Origin: Hyphomicrobiales bacterium
GTDB lineage: Bacteria > Pseudomonadota > Alphaproteobacteria > Rhizobiales > Rhizobiaceae
NCBI GenBank assembly: GCA_900472485.1
Contig: UCII01000031.1
Coordinates: 46,292-110,291, forward strand
Length of the DNA: 64,000 bases
Direction of reading: 5' to 3'
Shown: positions 33,606 to 41,927 of the stretch, piece by piece
Layout of the letters: every line of letters begins with the position of its first letter
Position numbering within the stretch: the first letter of the stretch is position 1
Position numbers and translations under genes: made by a program
The notes under the pieces: generated by a model
The model's input: the letters and a program-made list of their open reading frames with translations, nothing else
Databases searched by the model: none
What the model was told of the DNA's origin: nothing

Positions 33606-34091
33606 GTGGGATCCGTATTGCGCACAAAAGGGCCGCGTGCAGCAGTTGGCCGAGAGGATCGGATTGGGCCGGCGCAATCGATGCCCTGCAGAGCGCGGTG
33701 CAACTACGATCCTCGAACTGGGGATTGGCCGAGCGATTGCGGAAATGGCAGCTGTCATCCTACCTGCTGTCAAGTTTTACGAGGTAGATGATTTCCACAG
33801 CCTCTCCGGCGTCACGGCATGCCGGTTGGCGTCTGAAATTCGAGCCTCGTCACCGACGAGAACGGGTTTCATTGGATTGAGCTTCCTTCGAGCGCCCTGC
33901 CTTGAACCAGCAAAGATAGCGGACAGCGGAACACGTCAACACGTCAACGCGTCGACGCGTCGACGCGTCGATCTCGACCGCGCTTATACATTGTATTTTT
34001 CTGTCAAGTCTGCTTCCCGTTAGCCGTTCGTGAGAATTGCGCCGCAGAGAGGATCAGCCGGAAGCATCATTCCTTTAGATGCCGTCACCAA
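33606..34091. other. Intergenic region with no recognised gene
   Basis: Between the IS3 remnant and the next TetR gene. An open frame on the plus strand from 33526 to 34023 resembles nothing known and overlaps the remnant. The only structure noted is the 8-bp tandem repeat at 33930. It looks like decayed DNA. Confidence 0.5.
33930..33969. repeat. Five tandem 8-bp repeats
   Basis: Five successive copies of RACRCGTC: AACACGTC twice, AACGCGTC once, GACGCGTC twice. The overlapping SalI/MluI-like palindromes in the last copies make it self-complementary. Confidence 0.8.
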
Positions 34092-34664
34092 TCATGGAAT
34101 AAGACCTGTCGCCCGATATGCCCGGATCGTGCGGTCATAGATGCCGATGTCCCGGCAGCCGCGCGCGACCAACTGGGCCCCCTCGATCGCAGAAAAGATC
34201 GCCATCGCATGTTCCTGCAGGTCCTGCTCGCTAACCGAAGACCTAGCCCGAGAGAGCACCTGGGCGAGCCAGCCGACGTTCATCGCGGCGAATTTGTCCA
34301 CCTCGGCCCGGACCTCCACAGGAAGATCGTCAAGTTCCGCACTCATGATCCCGCACAGACACATGCGATTGTCATTGGCTAAGGCAGAGCGAAAGATCTC
34401 TGTGTACTTGTCCATGCACCAGGTCGCATCTTCCGACGTCGCCAGCAGCTCCGCCAGATAGGCTGCCCCTTCTTCCGTGTAGCGACGCGCCAACGCGGCA
34501 CCGAGGTCGCCCTTGGTCGGGAAGTGGTAATGCACGCTGGCGCTTTTGATGCCGACCTCTTTCGCAAGCTCGCGAAAGCTGAGCGCATTGTAGCCATGCG
34601 ACTGTACTGTCGTTCTTGCGGCGGTCATGACCGCCTCGCGCATATCCGTTTTCGTTCTAGCCAT
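34092..34664 (-). CDS. TetR-family regulator
   Basis: A 190-residue repressor starting MARTKTDMREAVMTAARTTV. The helix-turn-helix is ALSFRELAKEVGIKSASVHY then HFPTKGDLGAALARRY. The C-terminal part with CLCGIMSAELDDLPVEVRAE is typical of the TetR group beside glutathione S-transferase and hydrolase genes. The divergent glutathione S-transferase is the expected target, and two matched dyads lie between. Confidence 0.87.
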   Translation of the reverse strand: MARTKTDMREAVMTAARTTVQSHGYNALSFRELAKEVGIKSASVHYHFPTKGDLGAALARRYTEEGAAYLAELLATSEDATWCMDKYTEIFRSALANDNRMCLCGIMSAELDDLPVEVRAEVDKFAAMNVGWLAQVLSRARSSVSEQDLQEHAMAIFSAIEGAQLVARGCRDIGIYDRTIRAYRATGLIP

Positions 34665-34678
34665 CGTCGATCCATTAC

Positions 34679-34696
34679 CTATCATTCGATAGATAG
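34679..34696. promoter_or_regulatory. TetR operator 1
   Basis: CTATCATTCGATAGATAG, an imperfect dyad with CTATC...GATAG outer arms, 14 nt before the TetR start. It shares its half-sites with the site at 34740. Confidence 0.6.
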
Positions 34697-34739
34697 TTGT
34701 TGACGGCCGAAAAGGGAAGAGATAAACGATGCCTGCAAT

Positions 34740-34757
34740 CTATCTATCGATAGACAG
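34740..34757. promoter_or_regulatory. TetR operator 2
   Basis: CTATCTATCGATAGACAG: a perfect 12-bp core TCTATCGATAGA with one mismatched pair outside it, ending 14 nt before the glutathione S-transferase start. Confidence 0.68.
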
Positions 34758-34771
34758 ACAAGGAGTCTCTC

Positions 34772-35458
34772 ATGAAAATCTTCGATCGCCCCGGCTTTCC
34801 CAATCCGGCCCGCATCCGCATCGTGCTGGCCGAGAAGGGGTTGGAGCCCAAAGTCGAGTTCGTCTCCGTCGACCTCATCGCCGCGGAACACAAACAGCCG
34901 GCCTTCCTCGAAAAGAATCCCTCCGGCGTGCTGCCGGTCCTGCAACTCGATGACGGCACCTACATCAGTGAGGCCACCGCCATCACTGAATATCTCGACA
35001 ATCTCGACGGCGATCCGCGGCTCACCGGCAAGACGCCAAAGGAAAAGGCCGTCATCCACATGATGCAGAAGCGGGCGGAAACCGAACTGCTCGACGCCGT
35101 TGGAAACTATTTCCACCACGCAACGCCTGGCCTCGGCGACGCGTTGCAAATGTTCAAGAGCCCTGAATGGGCTGGCCGTCAGGACTGGGGCAACCGCCAG
35201 CGCGACAAGGCGCTCGCCGGCATGAGGTATTTCGACACGGTGCTGCAGGACCATCCTTTCGTGGCCGGCGATGCATTTTCGATGGCCGATATCACTGTGT
35301 TTGCCGGGCTGATGTTTGCAGATGCCGCCGGCATTGCCATCCCTGAAGATCATTCCGCCCTGAAGTCGTGGCGCGCGAAGGTATCCGAGCTGCCGAGCGT
35401 CAAGAATCGCAGCGGCCAGATGTTCGTCTCTGAGGATCTGCGCAGGCTCGGCTTCTAA
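34772..35458 (+). CDS. Glutathione S-transferase
   Basis: A 228-residue protein with the two GST domains. The thioredoxin-like N-terminal half has NPARIRIVLAEKGLEPKVEF, NPSGVLPVLQLDDGTYISEA with the cis-proline and the Glu/Ala/Thr glutathione loop, and ITEYLDN. The helical C-terminal half contains FVAGDAFSMADITVFAGLMF, the N-capping box with its conserved Asp. GGAG stands upstream. It probably conjugates or reduces electrophiles and is induced through the TetR protein next door. The broken hydrolase follows after 96 nt. Confidence 0.9.
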   Translation: MKIFDRPGFPNPARIRIVLAEKGLEPKVEFVSVDLIAAEHKQPAFLEKNPSGVLPVLQLDDGTYISEATAITEYLDNLDGDPRLTGKTPKEKAVIHMMQKRAETELLDAVGNYFHHATPGLGDALQMFKSPEWAGRQDWGNRQRDKALAGMRYFDTVLQDHPFVAGDAFSMADITVFAGLMFADAAGIAIPEDHSALKSWRAKVSELPSVKNRSGQMFVSEDLRRLGF

Positions 35459-35554
35459 TCCCCCGTGCAGAAGCGGCTTGAACGTCGCACCGACAATCCC
35501 GTCCACATTTGCCAATTACGCCGCCCAGGGCGGCAATTCTCACGGAGTTTCCTC

Positions 35555-36524
35555 ATGTCCACGAATCTCAACACCCGATAGCGCTTCGCGGCGCAACCTG
35601 CTGAAAGGGGTCGCCATCGCTGACGTCGGACTTGCAGCCGGGGCCGGCGCCAATCCGGCGGATGCAAAGACCCCCTCATCAAACCGGGCCGACAAGGCAA
35701 CTGGCGATCGCCTCGTCACGAAAGACGGCACCAGCCTCTACTACAAGGACTGGGGCACCGGTTCCGCCGTGGTGTTCAGCCATGGCTAGCCGCTCTCGTC
35801 CGACGCCTGGGAGGACCAGATGTTCTTCCTGCTGCAGAACGGCTATCGCGTCATTGCCCATGACCGTCGGGGTTTTGGCCGGTCGAGCCAGCCATCCGGC
35901 GGCTACGACTACGATACCTTTGCCGACGACTTGGCCCAACTGGTCGAGGCGCTCGATCTGCACGAGGCGACCTTCGTCGGTCATTCGATGGGCGGTGGCG
36001 AGGTCGCACGTTATGTCGCGCACCATGGCCAGGGCCGTGTCGCCAAGGTCGCCTTCGTCTCGTCGGTGACACCGCTTCTGCTCAAGACCGAAACCAACCC
36101 GACGGGTGCGCCGAAGGAGTTGTTCGACACCTTCCGCGCAGCCGTTCGGGCAAATAGGCCGCGGTGGAATCTCGACGTCACTATGCCGTATTACAGCTTT
36201 AATCGGCCGGGGGCGCATGTATCGGAAGGCCTGCGGGAGAGCTACTGGCGGCAGGGGCAGGCAACCGGCTTTCTTGCCGCCTACCATGCGCTAGGCGCCT
36301 TCTCGGAGACCGACTTCGGCGATGACCTGAAGAAGATTACCGTCCCTGCACTGGTCGTCCACGGCAGCGATGATCAAATCGTCCCGCTGGAGATCTCCGC
36401 GAAACTGACCGCTGGGTTCGTTCCGCATGCCAAGCTCATTATCTACGAAGGCGGCTCGCATGAATTGCTGCATGTCGACAAGGACCGCTTGAACGCCGAC
36501 CTGCTGGCATTCCTTCGCAGCTGA
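35555..36524 (+). pseudogene. Alpha/beta hydrolase (haloperoxidase/arylesterase-like) broken by a frameshift and an amber codon
   Basis: The coding pattern runs from ATG 35555 (behind ACGGAG) to 36524 but is interrupted twice. Read from the ATG it gives MSTNLNTR and stops at 35579. Skipping one C of the CCC at 35574-35576 leads straight into DSASRRNLLKGVAIA, a twin-arginine signal. Further on, VVFSHG is followed by TAG at 35787-35789 and then PLSSDAWEDQMFFLLQNGYR in the same frame; relatives read HGWPLS, so a TGG Trp codon became amber. The remainder is intact: nucleophile motif FVGHSMGGGEV, acid in HGSDDQIVP, and histidine in GGSHELLHV. The enzyme would be an exported hydrolase. It lies behind the GST gene. 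Confidence 0.8.
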
Positions 36525-36664
36525 TGTGCATGGTCCGAAAGGCCGGAAGCTGACCGAACCTCGCCCCCGGCTCTCTATTCTCTTGAGCAGATTCGAACTC
36601 TCGGCACCATATTTACCCTTCGCCGCTTCTGGTCAGATCAACTGCTTGGAAAACGAAAGGGGCC

Positions 36665-37759
36665 TTATTCGTCAAACGGAAGTTCAATTTCTTCACGGTT
36701 TTTTTTCGCGCCCTCGATCAGAACTGTCTTGAACCGATCGGCATCCTGTGCCGGCAGCATTCCGGCCCCGGCTCGAATACCTTGTTGCCACGCAGACCCA
36801 CGCTCCCATGCTTCATTGTAGACGAGCGCCAAGTCAGCAGATCGCCTTGTCTGCTGCAGGGCTTCAAAGAGCAGCGCAGCTTGACGAAGGTCCTTCTCTC
36901 GCTTTGCTGCCCCCTGCCCGCCAGTGTGTCTGCGGCTGGCGACTATGAGCTTGTGGACCGCATACCGAGACGGGTCAGGAACGACAACTGGGACTCCGCT
37001 TCGGTGGAGCAGCATTGTCCTGACGGGCTCCCTTATAAGGAAGTCGAGAAAGCGTAGCGGATCCGCGCTGGCGCCGCCAAGGGCGGGCATCGTTGCCGGC
37101 TGATCGATATAGTCATCAGAACCACGGTTCGACGTCAGGAACTCAACCCTGTAGCCGTCGGCATTCTGAAAGGCCGACGAGGCCGAGGATCCCGATCGAT
37201 GTGGAACTGGACGAAAGCTGGCGTCTACGCCTCGCAGCAGCCCAAGGATCGGAGGCAGACTATCTTCAACCTCCCGACTGATGGCATAATCCTGAGCAAT
37301 GTCCGCATCGCCGGTCAGAATTGCAGCCATGGGAAGGCGGACGCCCAGCAGTCCCGAATAGCATTGGAAGGCCACCGTGCCGATGAGAACACCCCGGAGC
37401 CGAAAAAGACCGCCATCGGCAAGAACCTCGACGATGTCTCCCGACATAGCGTCAGGGGCGATCATACCGCCCTCGCGTGTCAGGGTATTTACCAACCGCC
37501 TGCGAGCGCGTAGATCATCCTTGTCCCGCTTATGATCAGCTACGCGCCGCGCGATGTCCGGATCGTCAGCAGGACCGACGTAACGACGTTTCGTACCACC
37601 TTGCCCATCTGGGATGTCGAAGTACCAATACTTGCGCCCCTTGATGTTCGCCGGGGTGAACCGACCCTCCGGAGGGAAATCGGCTGTCCAAGCGGCGTCG
37701 AGCGAGCGCTGACCGAGCTCGGCAAGCATCGTCTGATACATAAGATCGATCGACTTCAT
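36665..37759 (-). CDS. GSU2403-like nucleotidyltransferase-fold protein
   Basis: A 364-residue protein resembling the GSU2403 family. Near the N-terminus is GRKYWYFDIPDGQGGTKRRY then VGPADDPDIARRV; the middle carries LIGTVAFQCYSGLLGVRLPM and TGDADIAQDYAIS, where the Asp pair after G-x-A-x-x resembles a minimal nucleotidyltransferase site (GTxAF...DxDxA). The C-terminal half includes VVPDPSRYAVHKLIVASRR. The natural substrate is unknown; related folds include toxin and abortive-infection proteins. The start at 37759 has GGAG upstream. A 29-bp perfect palindrome stands 15 nt before it. Confidence 0.65.
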   Translation of the reverse strand: MKSIDLMYQTMLAELGQRSLDAAWTADFPPEGRFTPANIKGRKYWYFDIPDGQGGTKRRYVGPADDPDIARRVADHKRDKDDLRARRRLVNTLTREGGMIAPDAMSGDIVEVLADGGLFRLRGVLIGTVAFQCYSGLLGVRLPMAAILTGDADIAQDYAISREVEDSLPPILGLLRGVDASFRPVPHRSGSSASSAFQNADGYRVEFLTSNRGSDDYIDQPATMPALGGASADPLRFLDFLIREPVRTMLLHRSGVPVVVPDPSRYAVHKLIVASRRHTGGQGAAKREKDLRQAALLFEALQQTRRSADLALVYNEAWERGSAWQQGIRAGAGMLPAQDADRFKTVLIEGAKKNREEIELPFDE

Positions 37760-37774
37760 AAGCTCGACTCCGGC

Positions 37775-37803
37775 GTTATACTGTTTTTCAAAAACAGTAT
37801 AAC
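37775..37803. promoter_or_regulatory. 29-bp perfect palindrome (probable operator)
   Basis: GTTATACTGTTTTT (37775-37788), one C, then the exact inverse (37790-37803). It ends 15 nt upstream of the nucleotidyltransferase start, within the expected promoter or leader. As DNA it is an operator candidate; as RNA it would be an AU-rich hairpin. Confidence 0.7.
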
Positions 37804-38120
37804 AATTGAGGGATAAGTCGCAAGTTAACGCCTCGATGGCGGCAAGCATGAGCTACGATCTGAGATAGACGAGCTTATCAGCGTGCCCGTGCAGCTCACC
37901 CTACGCTGCGCCAAGCTCGTCCCCTTCACTCAAATCGGAGGCTGCCTCGGTCCAGACATCCCTAAGAAATCAAAAGTGTGAGCGCCATAGTGGACTATAG
38001 TCACCCTTGTTGACAGCGTTGGCCCAAAGCCGGAATTGGTGATTGGTGAGCGAACGCGCAAAGGGGAACTGGGCCTCCTAGAAAGCCCAGCCTGTCGTCA
38101 CGAACTCTGCCTTTGCTCGC
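37804..38120. other. Intergenic region with no gene
   Basis: Between the nucleotidyltransferase palindrome and the chemoreceptor. No credible reading frame was seen. It contains GACTATAGTC, a 10-bp palindrome near 37993, and a hairpin at 38069. Confidence 0.5.
38069..38090 (-). terminator. Weak terminator-like hairpin after the chemoreceptor gene
   Basis: CTGGGC and GCCCAG form a 6-bp stem with a 10-nt loop about 30 nt beyond the chemoreceptor stop. No T-run follows closely, so the call is tentative. Confidence 0.3.
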
Positions 38121-40265
38121 TCATGATGCCATCGCGTAAAGACGAGTCTCCGAAACTCTGGTGCTGCGCGTCTTGAACCGATGCACCAGGTCCGCGAGAT
38201 TTTCGGTTTCCTTCGTCAGGCTTTGCGCAGCTGCTGTCGTCTGCTCCACCATGGCTGCATTCTGTTGAGTGACCTTATCCATCTGGTCACCCGCAGCGGA
38301 AACCTCTCTCAGGCTTGCCGCCTGTTCGCGCGCCGCAACGGCAATCTCTGCAATCGTCGAACTCATGGCACCGACCTGCTCGACGATCTGGGAAAGCGAC
38401 GTACCGGATTCGCCGACGAGCTGCACGCCCGTCCTCACCTGATCAGTCGACATGGAGATCAGGGACTTGATCTCCCTGGCCGCACTTGCTGATCTTTGAG
38501 CCAATTCGCGCACTTCCTGAGCAACGACGGCAAAGCCTTTGCCTGCGTCCCCAGCACGGGCTGCTTCCACACCAGCGTTTAGCGCCAGCAGGTTGGTCTG
38601 AAATGCGATCTCGTCGATAACGCCGATAATGTTGCCGATCTTGGACGACGAGCTTTGGATTTCCGTCATTGCGGCGATCGCGCGGGCGACAATCGCACCA
38701 CCGCTTTCTGCGTTGGCGCGCGCCGTGACCATCGCGTTTTGAGCATGACCCGCTCCCTCCGCGGTTCCATTGACACCGCGCGTTACATCGCCCAAGGCTG
38801 CAACAGTCTCTTCGAGAGAGGCGGCTTGCTGCTCCGTGCGGCGCGCAAGATCGTGGGACGCCGTCGAGATCTCGGCCAGGCCGGATTTAATGGTGGCAAC
38901 AGCGCCGATAACCGAATCGACGGCCTCCTCCAAGCTGGATACCGAGTTGTTGAAGTGATCCCGGATGCGGACATAGCGCACATCAACATCGCCGACCCTG
39001 GCGGTCAGGTCACCCTTCGACAGAGCATCCAGGCCCAGCGAAATCTGCTGGAACGCGTGCTCCATCACCTGTGCATCGGCAAGCCGCTCGGCCTCTTGGC
39101 GAAGCCGCTCTTCCTCAGCTGCGATGCGCGCCCGTTCGGCCGTGGCTTCGGCAATGAGCTTGGCTCGCCCAGTCTCTTGGAAGACCTTCAGCGAGCGTGC
39201 CATCGCCCCGAGCTCGTGACGTTGTTCGGTACCGCTTATGGTCATCGTGTCATCGCCGTGAGCTAAGCGTTCCATCAGGCGTGCCATGCTGCGCACGTTG
39301 GAAGAAATCAGCTGCCCGATAAAATAGGCAAGAACGAGACCGATGACGATCAGAACTCCGCTAATCGCAAGCGTAGAACTACTCGCGGCGGCGACGGTCG
39401 CATCAACCGATCCATCGAGCGTCTTTTGCGTGTCCATGACGGACGCTTGCAAATCCTCGAAGCCCTTGGCGATCTTCGGCGCGAGAACATTGAGTTCGTT
39501 GTCGCGGATCTTGTTGGTCGCCAGCAGGACATCCCGAACATCGCCAAGGCGGCTTGTATAGTTCTGCATGAGCTGCCCCGCACCCATGACACGCTTGTGC
39601 TGCAGCTCATTCTTTGCCGCCTTCGCGGCGACGTCGTTTAACGCCATCGCTTCATTCAAGGCCGACTGCGCCGTGTCGTAGGCGGCAAGGTCGCCCGAAT
39701 GGATGAATCGCTCGGAGAAATAGAGGCTGCGGTCTAGGGCTTCGAGCGTCGCAGCCGTCGCATGCAGCAACGCCACATCGTTCTGGCGCCAGGCGCTGCG
39801 CATCACGTCATTGAGCGCGACACTCGTCCAAGGTCCAAATTCCGTGACTTTGGAAATCAGGGAATCTCGCTTCGCCTGAAGCGTCACGATCCGCTCAAAA
39901 GCTCCGCTGTAAGCGCCGACATCCTGACGAATTGCCGTCATTCCCGCCTGAAGCGTGGCATTGCCGGCAAAGCGCGGATCGTCCTCTGCGAACGACTTAA
40001 CGCCCGCATGAAAGCGATCGATCACGTCCTGAGTCGGGCTCGAGCGAAAGGCCTCTACCGCCTTTTGGATCTCACTAAGTTCATCGCTGTAGCGGGAAAT
40101 GGCAAGGCTTTGTCCCGCAGTCCCGCGATAGGACGTGAATATCGAGGAAAGTCCATCCATACCGGAAAGGGCGTTGATCGAAAGAAAGCTCATAAGCAAG
40201 ATTAGCGGCAGGAACCCCGCGGTAATCTGGCCTCGGATGCCAAGTTTATTCCAAAAACGTAACAT
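38121..40265 (-). CDS. Methyl-accepting chemotaxis protein
   Basis: A 714-residue chemoreceptor. Helix 1 (ITAGFLPLILLMSFLSINAL, residues about 13-32) and helix 2 (near 300, TLAISGVLIVIGLVLAYFIG) flank a long helical periplasmic domain of about 260 residues. HAMP units follow (near QLISSNVRSMARLMERLAHG and again near LDALSKGDLTARVGDVDVRY), then the signalling hairpin with FAVVAQEVRELAQRSASAAR. The start at 40265 has GAGGGA before it, 14 nt after the binding-protein stop. No CheR-docking pentapeptide ends the protein (it ends RLYAMAS). The cotranscribed binding protein may bring the ligand. Confidence 0.92.
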   Translation of the reverse strand: MLRFWNKLGIRGQITAGFLPLILLMSFLSINALSGMDGLSSIFTSYRGTAGQSLAISRYSDELSEIQKAVEAFRSSPTQDVIDRFHAGVKSFAEDDPRFAGNATLQAGMTAIRQDVGAYSGAFERIVTLQAKRDSLISKVTEFGPWTSVALNDVMRSAWRQNDVALLHATAATLEALDRSLYFSERFIHSGDLAAYDTAQSALNEAMALNDVAAKAAKNELQHKRVMGAGQLMQNYTSRLGDVRDVLLATNKIRDNELNVLAPKIAKGFEDLQASVMDTQKTLDGSVDATVAAASSSTLAISGVLIVIGLVLAYFIGQLISSNVRSMARLMERLAHGDDTMTISGTEQRHELGAMARSLKVFQETGRAKLIAEATAERARIAAEEERLRQEAERLADAQVMEHAFQQISLGLDALSKGDLTARVGDVDVRYVRIRDHFNNSVSSLEEAVDSVIGAVATIKSGLAEISTASHDLARRTEQQAASLEETVAALGDVTRGVNGTAEGAGHAQNAMVTARANAESGGAIVARAIAAMTEIQSSSSKIGNIIGVIDEIAFQTNLLALNAGVEAARAGDAGKGFAVVAQEVRELAQRSASAAREIKSLISMSTDQVRTGVQLVGESGTSLSQIVEQVGAMSSTIAEIAVAAREQAASLREVSAAGDQMDKVTQQNAAMVEQTTAAAQSLTKETENLADLVHRFKTRSTRVSETRLYAMAS

Positions 40266-40279
40266 CGTATTTCCCTCGG

Positions 40280-41212
40280 TCACTGAGTCTTCGGCAGATA
40301 GTTGGCGATATTTCGTGGTGTCACCAGTTCGAAAGGCACGTTGTTTTCCCGTGGCACCTTCTGTCCGCTGGCAAGTTTGATGGCAGCATCGACCGCCGCT
40401 GCGCCCTGACCCGAGGCACTTTGAAGAACAGTGACTGCCAGGTCGCCGGCCTGCATTGCCGCCAAAGCGTCGTCGGTTGCGTCGATGCCGGCAACAACGA
40501 CATTTTTCATCGGCATGCCATTGCGCTTCATCGCGCGGATTGCGCCTAGCGCCATTTCGTCGTTGTTGGCGATCACAGCATCAAACTTCACACCCGCTGT
40601 CAGCCATTCCTGCATTTGTTGATCGGCATAGTCGCGCGACCAATAGGCAGCCTGCCGTTCTACGATCTGCAGATCCTTGCAGGCGGATGTAGCGATGACG
40701 CTATCGATATCCTGTGTGCGGGCGCGCGCAGCCGCATGGAAGGGTTCACCCATCAGAATGACCAGGCGTCCCTTTCCCTTCAGGAGAGAGCAGACTTCTT
40801 TCGTCTGTAGAGTTCCCGATTCCTTTTCGTCGGACGCGACAACGGCTTGGGTTTCAGGCAGGTCCGACAGATTGGAGGGCACATTGTTGATGTAGACGAG
40901 GGGAATATGGGCGTCGGCGGCCAGTTTTGTCATTTGCGGGCCGAGGTCACCATCCGAAACGGCAACAATAATCGCATCGACCTTGTCGGCGATGAACTGC
41001 TGAACTTGCTTTTTTTGCAGCTCATTGTCGCCCTTGGCGGTTTGGGTGACCAGCTTCAATCCTGAAATCGTCTTTCCATGGGAGACAATACCGTCGAGCA
41101 ATGCCGTTCGGAATTTATCGAGATCGGACATGGAGACGCCGATCGTCTGGGCATTTGCAGTCGAGGCTGCGATCGACATGATTATTGCAGCAAGTATGGC
41201 CCTATTCATCAT
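40280..41212 (-). CDS. Periplasmic sugar-binding protein (Peripla_BP_4, ribose/inositol type)
   Basis: A 310-residue exported protein with signal peptide ILAAIIMSIAASTANA. The type I fold is clear: IGVSMSDLDKFRTALLDGIV, FIADKVDAIIVAVSDGDLGP, HIPLVYINNV, KFDAVIANNDEMALGAIRAM and VVVAGIDATDDALAAMQAGD. Members bind sugars or inositol for ABC import or chemotaxis. No ABC ATPase or permease is adjacent; the next gene is a chemoreceptor 14 nt downstream, so a sensory role is favoured. GAGAGGGG precedes the start, and the promoter lies in an AT-rich stretch. Confidence 0.88.
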   Translation of the reverse strand: MMNRAILAAIIMSIAASTANAQTIGVSMSDLDKFRTALLDGIVSHGKTISGLKLVTQTAKGDNELQKKQVQQFIADKVDAIIVAVSDGDLGPQMTKLAADAHIPLVYINNVPSNLSDLPETQAVVASDEKESGTLQTKEVCSLLKGKGRLVILMGEPFHAAARARTQDIDSVIATSACKDLQIVERQAAYWSRDYADQQMQEWLTAGVKFDAVIANNDEMALGAIRAMKRNGMPMKNVVVAGIDATDDALAAMQAGDLAVTVLQSASGQGAAAVDAAIKLASGQKVPRENNVPFELVTPRNIANYLPKTQ

Positions 41213-41596
41213 CCCCTCTCAAAAGATGCTCGACGAGAGTGAGATCTATGCATGAATATGGTTAAAGAATTTTCTATTTTGGTTTTCCATCCTTTATATT
41301 AAATATATATAAAATAATTTCCTCAACCAATACTAGAAAACAATACAACTGTACGATATATATATATATATTGTTTGATGGATATATATCATTCTGCGCA
41401 TTTCGCGATCATCTAATGCCACAAGATACATCTAACATCGTGATGATGAATTTCAGCTTCAAACTGAACAACCCTCACGCCTAGCTCGGCATTTTTTCGT
41501 GATGTCAGACGATTTTTTTCGATGACCCCTCTACAACCGATTGGCGATCTTTCCCGCAAAGGATAATATCCATCACGGATAGCGAGGACGCGCCTG
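41213..41596. other. AT-rich promoter region
   Basis: A stretch far richer in A and T than its surroundings, especially 41263-41395, with (AT)8 at 41356-41371 and GATATATATC at 41381-41390. It stands upstream of the binding-protein gene and probably holds its promoter. No gene is seen. Such DNA is expected to be curved or easily melted. Confidence 0.6.
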
Positions 41597-41836
41597 ATGC
41601 CAAAATACAAGAGGTTATCCGATGATGATCTATTGCTGGCGATCGATCGGACACGAGTCGAAATCGAGGGGCAGAAGCAGATTGTCGCCGGGCTCGCCGC
41701 CGCCGCTGTGGGATTCCAGGATGAGATCGGCCATCGGCGGCTGGTCGACACGCATATCCTGATGCGCGCCATTCTTGAATCGGATCTCACGAAAATGGAG
41801 GCTGAATGGCAGCGCCGGAAATGGCCTGGCGAATAA
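41597..41836 (+). CDS. Small hypothetical protein
   Basis: A 79-residue helical, charged protein (KRLSDDDLLLAIDRTRVEIE, then RRLVDTHILMRAILESDLTK). GAGGACGCG precedes the ATG. No family or motif is recognised, and the surroundings are gene debris. Its even charge pattern makes it plausible as a gene. Confidence 0.4.
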   Translation: MPKYKRLSDDDLLLAIDRTRVEIEGQKQIVAGLAAAAVGFQDEIGHRRLVDTHILMRAILESDLTKMEAEWQRRKWPGE

Positions 41837-41837
41837 A

Positions 41838-41927
41838 ATGAACATCGTGCCGCCTTTGCTGTTTGAAACGCCACGGCTCAGATTGGTTGCGGTACGCCCC
41901 GAGCACGCGGTCTCGCCAATGCCGTAA
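41838..41927 (+). pseudogene. N-terminal scrap of a GNAT acetyltransferase
   Basis: Starting at ATG 41838, one base after the previous stop, the frame reads MNIVPPLLFETPRLRLVAVR then PEHAVSPMP and stops. FETPRLRLxxxRPExA is the classic start of RimJ/RimL-type acetyltransferases. The rest of the domain is missing, replaced by DUF4142-like coding in another frame. Confidence 0.5.

Noticed and set aside
33930..33969. Tandem 8-bp units as a CRISPR array or replication iterons
   Set aside because: The units are far too short for CRISPR repeats, have no spacers, and no replication gene is near.
37775..37803. Reading the 29-bp palindrome as an SOS (LexA) box
   Set aside because: The half-site spacing is one base too long for the enterobacterial box, and alphaproteobacterial LexA recognises GTTC-N7-GTTC.
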